This document shows positions 59,374 to 64,000 of a stretch of DNA of 64,000 nt, piece after piece. The first letter of the stretch is position 1. The number at the start of each line of letters is the position of its first letter. Below the pieces are notes generated by a model, which was not told where the DNA came from, did not search any database, and saw only the letters and a program-made list of their open reading frames with translations. The translations under genes and the position numbers were made by a program. This stretch comes from Rubrivirga marina (GTDB taxonomy: Bacteria; Bacteroidota; Rhodothermia; Rhodothermales; Rubricoccaceae): NCBI RefSeq assembly GCF_002283365.1, contig NZ_MQWD01000001.1:4608266-4672265 (forward strand). Direction: 5' to 3'.

Positions 59374-60071
59374 TCGCGCTCGTCCTCGCCGTCGCTCTCC
59401 TCCAGGCCGGCCCCACCGACCGGGCCGAGGCCGACCGCCTGTTCGCCCTCGGCACCCAGCTCGTGGCCGAGGGCGACACGGCCGGCGCGGTCGCAGCGTG
59501 GGAGGGCGCGGCGGAGATCGGATGGACCTCGGCGGCCGTCCAGCACAACCTGGGCACGGTCGCCCTCGCGCGCGGCGACGTGGCGCGCGCCCGGCTCCAC
59601 CTCGAACGCGCCGCCCGGCTCGACCCACGCGACGACGCCATCACCCGGAACCTCGCGCTGGCTCGCGAGCGGGCCGGCGAGCCGCCGCCGCCCTCGACGC
59701 GGCGCCTCTGGGACGGCGCCATCGGCGTCCTCCGGCCGTTCGGCGCCGTCGCGCTGGCGCTCGCCCTCGCGTTCGGCGCCCTCGGGCTGGCCGTCGCCGA
59801 TCGGCGACGGTGGGCGGCCGGCCTCGGCGCGGTCGCGGTCGTGGTCGTGACCGGCGCGGCGTTCGCCGTGTGGGAGTTCACGCGCCCCGTCGGCGTCGTT
59901 CTGCTGGACGACGCGCCGGTCGTGGAGTCGCCGTCGCCCGCGGCGCCGGGCGTCGCGCGGCTCCGGGCGGGCGAGACGGTCGAGGTCGGCCCCGAGGCGG
60001 ACGGGTGGCGCCCCGTGACGGTCGGCCGCGCCGAGGGCTGGGTCCGCGCCGACGCCGTCGCGCCGATCTAG
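59370..60071 (+). CDS. batE: BatE-like TPR protein with SH3-like C-terminus
   Basis: The protein has 233 residues. A short signal sequence (ALVLAVALLQAG) precedes TPR helices (ADRLFALGTQLVAEGDTAGA; VQHNLGTVALARGDVARARL; HLERAARLDPRDDAITRNLA). Two membrane helices follow (AVALALALAFGALGLAVA; LGAVAVVVVTGAAFAVWEF). The end is a bacterial SH3-like domain, with APGVARLRAGETVEVGPEAD and GWVRADAVAPI. This is the usual BatE build. It is the last gene of the operon; the ATG overlaps the batD stop (ATGA). Confidence 0.88.
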   Translation: MIALVLAVALLQAGPTDRAEADRLFALGTQLVAEGDTAGAVAAWEGAAEIGWTSAAVQHNLGTVALARGDVARARLHLERAARLDPRDDAITRNLALARERAGEPPPPSTRRLWDGAIGVLRPFGAVALALALAFGALGLAVADRRRWAAGLGAVAVVVVTGAAFAVWEFTRPVGVVLLDDAPVVESPSPAAPGVARLRAGETVEVGPEADGWRPVTVGRAEGWVRADAVAPI

Positions 60072-60132
60072 GGAACGGCCGGAATCCGGTCGCGAGGCGC
60101 GAACGGAGCCGGACCGGCGTTGTACCCGGCAC

Positions 60133-60342
60133 ATGGAGAACGCACCCCCCAACGACACGCGCGTCCTGCTGGCCGCGTCGAATCCGGACCTCGTTCCCAA
60201 GAAGGAGCGGGCGCCCGAGCCGGCCGCCGCCGACCAGCTCCGCGGCCTCGACCTCCTCATGGAGATCGCCGCCGAGAGCGGCGCCGACGACCTCGTCGAC
60301 TGGTTCCTCGACCGGCGCAACGAGGTGGACGGCGAGGACTGA
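60133..60342 (+). CDS. Small acidic protein, unknown function
   Basis: The protein has 69 residues with codon usage like real neighbours. The sequence has a mixed N-terminal half (TRVLLAASNPDLVPKKERAP) and an acidic helical C-terminal half (LRGLDLLMEIAAESGADDLV, then DWFLDRRNEVDGED). No signal peptide, membrane span or known family is seen. It lies 61 nt after batE and 95 nt before tdk, with a palindrome following its stop. Confidence 0.6.
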   Translation: MENAPPNDTRVLLAASNPDLVPKKERAPEPAAADQLRGLDLLMEIAAESGADDLVDWFLDRRNEVDGED

Positions 60343-60348
60343 CCCCGT

Positions 60349-60368
60349 CCGCCTCGGCACCGAGGCGG
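60349..60368 (+). terminator. Dispersed palindrome copy with CA centre
   Basis: CCGCCTCGGCACCGAGGCGG begins 6 nt after the stop of the small acidic protein gene. The arms are perfect over 9 nt; only the unpaired centre differs from consensus. Confidence 0.65.
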
Positions 60369-60437
60369 GGCCACCCGGGCGACTCCTGCGGGCCCTACGC
60401 GTCCTGGCACCGGAGCCCCGCCCGCGTACCTTTCCGC

Positions 60438-61115
60438 ATGGAACCTCACATCTACACGGGCGACGAGCGGCGCGGCTGGGTCGAGGTCGTGTGCGGGAGC
60501 ATGTTCTCGGGCAAGACCGAGGAGCTCCTGCGGCGGCTGAAGCGGGCCCGGATCGCGCGCCAGAAGGTGGCCCTCTTCAAGCCGGCCCTCGACACCCGCT
60601 ACCACGAGAGCGACGTCGTGAGCCACGACGCGACGGCGATGCCGTCGGAGGTCGTCCACTCGGCCGAGCCGATGCTCCTCCTCGCGGGCGACGCCGACGT
60701 GGTCGGGATCGACGAGGCCCAGTTCTTCGGCGTCGAGCTGGTCGACGTGGTCGAGGGGCTCGCGCGCGAGGGGCGCCGCGTGATCGTGGCCGGGCTCGAC
60801 CAGGACTACCTCGGGCGACCGTTCGAGCCGGTCCCCCAGTTGATGGCGGTCGCCGAGCACGTGACGAAGCTCCACGCCGTCTGCGTCCGGTGCGGCGCGC
60901 CCGCGAACCACTCGCAGCGGATCGTGGCCGGCGGCGGGCGCGTGCTCGTCGGCGAGGCCGAGGCGTACGAACCGCGGTGCCGCCGCTGTTTCAAGGCCGA
61001 GGCCGTCGTCGCCACGCCCGTGGCGCCGCTCGCGCCCCCGGCGCCTCCCCCAGATCCCGAGGCGACCGAACCCTCCGCCTCGGCGCGCGCGTCCGACCCC
61101 ACGCTCGCCCTGTGA
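60438..61115 (+). CDS. tdk: Thymidine kinase
   Basis: The protein has 225 residues. It phosphorylates thymidine in the salvage pathway. Signature elements are the P-loop EVVCGSMFSGKTEELLRRLK at about 17-36, the Walker B-like VVGIDEAQFFGVELVDVVEG, the lid region GLDQDYLGRPFEPVPQLMAV, and zinc Cys pairs CVRCGAP and CRRC. The extra C-terminal ~35 residues are Ala/Pro-rich and non-conserved in look. The start is the ATG 60438 (MEPHIYTGDERRGWVEVV), preceded by CCTTTCCGC, with no Shine-Dalgarno sequence. Confidence 0.95.
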   Translation: MEPHIYTGDERRGWVEVVCGSMFSGKTEELLRRLKRARIARQKVALFKPALDTRYHESDVVSHDATAMPSEVVHSAEPMLLLAGDADVVGIDEAQFFGVELVDVVEGLAREGRRVIVAGLDQDYLGRPFEPVPQLMAVAEHVTKLHAVCVRCGAPANHSQRIVAGGGRVLVGEAEAYEPRCRRCFKAEAVVATPVAPLAPPAPPPDPEATEPSASARASDPTLAL

Positions 61116-61139
61116 CCCGCCTCTGACCCCACCGGCCGT

Positions 61140-61676
61140 ATGTCCCTCGTCACCGTCGCCACCGTCCTCGCGGTCCTGATGCTCCTGGTCTCGGTGATGT
61201 TGGGGTGGCTGGCGGACCTGAAGCGGGTCGGCGGGGCCGTCTCGGCGCGGGAGACCCGGGCGGCGGCCGACGGCGACGGCCGCACGTTCTACACGTCGCG
61301 GGAGGACCGGGCCGAGGCCATGCGCGAGCGGATCCGCCGCGAGCGCCGCCGCCGCGAGCGCGCCCGGTCCGCCTCCGGCACGCGGACGGGCTCCGCCGGC
61401 CCGACCGGCCGGCCGGGCCCGACGCCGGGTCCCGACCGCCCCGCGGCACCGCCCGTCGACGCCCCTGAGGCGCGGCACCGCGCGACGCTCGAGCTCGGCC
61501 CCGGCCCCGGCCCCGTCTCCGAGGACGCGCTCCGGGCGGCGTACCGTCGGCTCGTCGTGGCCTACCACCCCGACCGCGTGGCCGGCCTCGGCGACAAGCT
61601 CCAGCGGCTCGCCGAGGAGGAGACGAAGGCGATCAACGAGGCCTACGCCTACTTCAAGGCCCGCCTCGGCGATTGA
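61140..61676 (+). CDS. Membrane-anchored J-domain protein
   Basis: The protein has 178 residues. An N-terminal helix (LVTVATVLAVLMLLVSVMLG) anchors it; the following basic coil (EDRAEAMRERIRRERRRRER) and a Pro/Gly-rich linker lead to a C-terminal J-domain. The J-domain has LRAAYRRLVVAYHPDRVAGL with the essential HPD, then KLQRLAEEETKAINEAYAYF. The helix II and III pattern fits DjlA-type J-domains. It would recruit DnaK to the membrane. No zinc-finger or C-terminal client domain is present. It follows tdk after 24 nt. Confidence 0.88.
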   Translation: MSLVTVATVLAVLMLLVSVMLGWLADLKRVGGAVSARETRAAADGDGRTFYTSREDRAEAMRERIRRERRRRERARSASGTRTGSAGPTGRPGPTPGPDRPAAPPVDAPEARHRATLELGPGPGPVSEDALRAAYRRLVVAYHPDRVAGLGDKLQRLAEEETKAINEAYAYFKARLGD

Positions 61677-61683
61677 CGGCTCC

Positions 61684-61707
61684 GCCCGCCTCGGCGCCGA
61701 GGCGGGC
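61684..61707 (+). terminator. Longest perfect copy of the dispersed palindrome
   Basis: The consensus core at 61686-61705 is extended by GC and GC to a 24-nt perfect palindrome. It starts 7 nt after the stop of the J-domain gene. Confidence 0.7.
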
Positions 61708-61856
61708 AGGGAATGGGGACAGGGGACATGGCGGGCTCCCGGATCCGCCCAGTTCGCTCGTTCCGATTTGCACTCCCGCTGCCCCCCGGCTTCGCAGAGT
61801 TCCCGTGGTCTGCGGGCGCGGCCCTCGGTATCGTCCGGGCGGTCCCTCCTCCCCCC

Positions 61857-62345
61857 ATGGCCCGCTCCGTCCGCCCGGTCCGCGTCCGCCGCTTCGCCGC
61901 GGCGCTCCTCGACGGCACGCTCGCGCTGCTCCTCGCCCTCGCCCCCGCCGCGCTCGCGCCGGGCGTCTTGAAAGGCCGGATGTTCGGCGTCGGGCTCCTG
62001 CTCGGGGCCGCCTACCTCCTCCTCCGCGACGGCCTCCCGTACGCCGAGTGGGGCGCGCGGTCGCTTGGCAAGCGCTGGCTCGGCATCCGCCCCTACCGCG
62101 TCGACGGCGAGCCGATGGCGTGGAGCACGTCGATGAGGCGGAACGCGACGGTCGCCGGGGCCGCCGGCGTGTGGGCCCTCCTCTACCTCGTGGGCGGCTA
62201 CAAGGGGATCCCGTTCGGCGACATCCTGCTGTACCTCGCGCTCGCGGTCCTCGTGGCCGAGGCCGTGCTCGTCGCCGTCGACCCCGTCGGCCGGCGGCTG
62301 GGGGACCGCTGGGCCGCCACGCGCGTGATCGAGGCCCGGCACTAG
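61857..62345 (+). CDS. RDD-family membrane protein
   Basis: The protein has 162 residues. The RDD pattern is present: VRVRRFAAALLDGTLALLLA with Arg and Asp in the first helix, and GARSLGKRWLGIRPYR after the second. Further hydrophobic segments are VGLLLGAAYLLL, AGAAGVWALLYLV and LLYLALAVLVAEAVLVAVD. Family members are small membrane proteins; some act as ion antiporters or accessory subunits. The basic, Arg-rich N-terminus precedes the first helix. The start is ATG 61857, preceded by a pyrimidine-rich tract (TCCCTCCTCCCCCC). An in-frame ATG at 61713 lies in non-coding-looking sequence. Confidence 0.85.
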   Translation: MARSVRPVRVRRFAAALLDGTLALLLALAPAALAPGVLKGRMFGVGLLLGAAYLLLRDGLPYAEWGARSLGKRWLGIRPYRVDGEPMAWSTSMRRNATVAGAAGVWALLYLVGGYKGIPFGDILLYLALAVLVAEAVLVAVDPVGRRLGDRWAATRVIEARH

Positions 62346-62358
62346 CCGCGGGCCCCGC

Positions 62359-62378
62359 CCGCCTCGGCGCCGAGGCGG
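62359..62378 (+). terminator. Dispersed palindrome, consensus copy
   Basis: The perfect 20-nt consensus palindrome lies 13 nt after the RDD-family gene stop and about 145 nt before dnaX. It probably separates the two transcripts. Confidence 0.65.
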
Positions 62379-62522
62379 AGCGAGCCGGCCGTCCACCCGT
62401 TGTCCACACGGCCCCGGAGAGCCGGCCGCTGACGCTATGTTGACCGCGTCGGGCGGGATCGTAGAGCGGCGCCCGACGCCGCGCCGCGTCCCCTCGACCC
62501 TCCCCCCGGACCCGCGCCCCCG

Positions 62523-64000
62523 ATGGCCGACTCGCCCGCCGCCCGCTTTACCGTCACCGCCCGGAAGTACCGGCCGCAGACGTTCGACGACCTCGTCGCG
62601 CAGGAGCACGTCGCCGAGACGCTCCGCAACGCCATTACGCGGCAGCGGCTGGCCCACGCGTACCTCTTCAGCGGGCCCCGAGGCGTGGGCAAGACGACGG
62701 CCGCGCGGATCCTGGCCAAGGCCGTCAACTGCCAGACGCCGCTCGCCGAGCGCGAGGGGGCCGAGCCGTGCCGGACGTGCGCCTCGTGCGTGGCCTTCGA
62801 GGAGCACCGCTCGATGAACATCATCGAGATCGACGCGGCCTCGAACAACCGCGTCGAGGACATCCGCGAGCTCCGCGACACGGTCCGCGTCCCGCCGCAG
62901 GGGGCCAAGAAGAAGGTCTACATCCTCGACGAGGTCCACATGCTCTCGGCGAGCGCGTTCAACGCGCTCCTGAAGACGCTCGAGGAGCCGCCGGACTACG
63001 CCCTGTTCATCTTCGCGACGACGGAGCCGCATAAGGTGCTCCCCACGATCCTGAGCCGGACCCAGCGGTTCGACTTCCGGCGGATCGCGGTGCCGGAGAT
63101 CGTCGGGCGCCTCCGCGAGATCTCGACCGCCGAGGGGATCACGGCCGACGACGAGAGCCTCGTGCTCCTCGCGCGGAAGGGCGACGGCGCGCTCCGCGAC
63201 GCGCTCTCGCTCTTCGACCAGGCCGTCTCGCTCTGCGGCGCCGACCTCCAGATCGGCCCGCTCCGCGAGGCCCTCGGCGTCGTCGACTCCGACGTGTACT
63301 TCGAGGCGACGGAGCGCGCCCGCGTCGGCAACCGCGCTGGGCTCCTGTCCCTCGTCGACCACGTCGTCCGCAGCGGGCACGACCTCAACGAGTTCGTCCT
63401 CGGGCTGGCCGATCACCTCCGCAACCTCCTCGTCGCCCGCTCGACCGGGACGGGCGACCTCATCGAGGGGACCGAGGCCACGCGCCAGCGCTACCTTGAG
63501 GCGGCCGCGCCGTACGCCGAGGCGGACCTGCTCCACCTGCTGATGCTCGCCGAGCAGGCGGCCACCGACCTCCGCGAAAGCCGCCAGCCGCGCCTGACGC
63601 TGGAGCTCGCGCTCCTGAAGATGGCGAGCCTGGAGAAGGCGGCCGACCTCACGCGCCTCCTCGACCGGCTCGCGGCGCTGGAGCGAGCGGCCCGCGACGG
63701 GACGCTGCCGGCCTCGCCCGCCGCCAAACCGAGCGGGACATCGGACTCGTCCGCGGCTCCGGAACCGAGCGGTCCGCCCCCGACCGCGGCGGCCTCGGGC
63801 GGACCGCCGTCGGGTTCCGACCCCACGCCGTCGCAGCCGGCCGCGCAGACGTCCGAGCCTCCGGCGTCGTACGCCGCGCCGTCGCGCCCCCAACCGTCGG
63901 CCGAGGCACCGCCAGCAGCAGAGCCCCAGGCGGACGCGGTCACGCGCCCCGGCCCGGCGCCAACGCCGGTAGCCGACCACCCCGCCCCGTCCCGCCCCGG
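62523..64000 (+). CDS. dnaX: DNA polymerase III subunit gamma/tau (partial, N-terminal)
   Basis: The first 492 residues are seen; the gene continues beyond the right edge. It is the clamp-loader ATPase of the replisome. TVTARKYRPQTFDDLVAQEH starts the family pattern. Walker A is YLFSGPRGVGKTTAARILAK; zinc-binding Cys include those in AVNCQTPL and EPCRTCASCVAF; Walker B/DEXH is KVYILDEVHMLSASAFNALL, followed by KTLEEPPDYALFIFATTEPH and sensor-region KVLPTILSRTQRFDFRRI. After about residue 395 the sequence turns into Pro/Ala/Ser-rich linker. The start is ATG 62523. Whether a frameshift gives the short gamma form cannot be judged, because the end is missing. Confidence 0.95.
   Translation, partial: MADSPAARFTVTARKYRPQTFDDLVAQEHVAETLRNAITRQRLAHAYLFSGPRGVGKTTAARILAKAVNCQTPLAEREGAEPCRTCASCVAFEEHRSMNIIEIDAASNNRVEDIRELRDTVRVPPQGAKKKVYILDEVHMLSASAFNALLKTLEEPPDYALFIFATTEPHKVLPTILSRTQRFDFRRIAVPEIVGRLREISTAEGITADDESLVLLARKGDGALRDALSLFDQAVSLCGADLQIGPLREALGVVDSDVYFEATERARVGNRAGLLSLVDHVVRSGHDLNEFVLGLADHLRNLLVARSTGTGDLIEGTEATRQRYLEAAAPYAEADLLHLLMLAEQAATDLRESRQPRLTLELALLKMASLEKAADLTRLLDRLAALERAARDGTLPASPAAKPSGTSDSSAAPEPSGPPPTAAASGGPPSGSDPTPSQPAAQTSEPPASYAAPSRPQPSAEAPPAAEPQADAVTRPGPAPTPVADHPAPSRP

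Noticed and set aside
58731..63980. Minus-strand open frame of about 1749 codons across batD, batE, tdk and dnaX
   Set aside because: It is antisense to several clearly recognised genes, its translation is Arg/Gly/Ala-rich without domains, and long spurious frames are expected at this GC content.
1..64000. CRISPR array, prophage, integron or restriction-modification island
   Set aside because: No regularly spaced repeats, integrases, phage structural genes or methyltransferase/nuclease pairs were seen. Gene content is housekeeping, envelope and signalling.

Overview
This is a very GC-rich, gene-dense chromosomal window. The gene families point to the Bacteroidota/Rhodothermota group, most likely a Rubricoccaceae/Rubrivirga-like marine bacterium. 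The evidence is a type IX secretion C-terminal sorting domain, an OMP_b-brl/CarboxypepD_reg outer-membrane receptor, a DUF5687-type ABC permease, a Bat (aerotolerance) operon, many Ala/Gly-Cys lipoboxes, and start codons without a visible Shine-Dalgarno (usually preceded by C/T-rich tracts). The taxonomic placement is inference from gene families and base composition. No tRNA, rRNA, CRISPR array, prophage or insertion sequence was recognised.

Layout. 1-525: 5' part of a CcmF-type haem lyase (minus). 892-4218: Spy/CpxP-like periplasmic protein and a TonB-receptor-like barrel, both with Arg/Gly-rich segments. 4259-6871: proC, a lipoprotein and manC. 7254-15141: an RND efflux operon (tetR, tolC-like, lipoprotein adaptor, unusually long RND pump). 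15292-17827: a split 2-oxoacid dehydrogenase E2 (lipoyl domain and catalytic domain in separate genes), a SpoIIAA-like protein and a membrane adenylate/guanylate cyclase. 17843-22034 (minus): ABC ATPase plus permease and a secreted YWTD-propeller with a T9SS tail. 22335-28063: ECF sigma factor and two paralogous membrane Ser/Thr kinases with C-terminal helical repeats. 28124-38119: CBS/DUF21 transporter, two small unknown genes, mpl, a lipoprotein, a cobalamin-binding-like protein, an aldo/keto reductase, an MBL hydrolase, further lipoproteins and thiL. 38185-51108 (minus): TM2 protein, DUF1080 lipoprotein, anmK, an acidic disordered TPR protein, sucB, GAF-cyclase, dihaem cytochrome, DapB-like dehydrogenase, lipoprotein, SRPBCC protein and purQ. 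51452-60071: Bat operon (DUF58, BatD-like short protein, a sirtuin, BatA, a BatB-BatC fusion, BatC-like, BatD, BatE). 60133-64000: small acidic protein, tdk, membrane J-protein, RDD protein and the 5' part of dnaX.

Functional themes are envelope biogenesis and recycling (mpl, anmK, manC), efflux, respiration (ccmF, cytochrome c, sucB), phospho- and cyclic-nucleotide signalling, and envelope stress/aerotolerance.

The most notable structure not explained by genes is a dispersed palindrome, CCGCCTCGGCGCCGAGGCGG and variants. It is present in 12 compact copies and 3 loop-bearing copies, almost always 3-25 nt after a stop codon. Paired base changes preserve the palindrome, and three copies lie inside reading frames. 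I interpret it as a lineage-specific terminator/3'-end element that can be recruited into coding sequence. Other highlights are the split E2 with an altered catalytic motif, the sigma factor/twin-kinase locus in which one kinase has His in place of the metal-binding Asn, the sirtuin embedded in the Bat operon, and the RND pump with a large transmembrane insertion.
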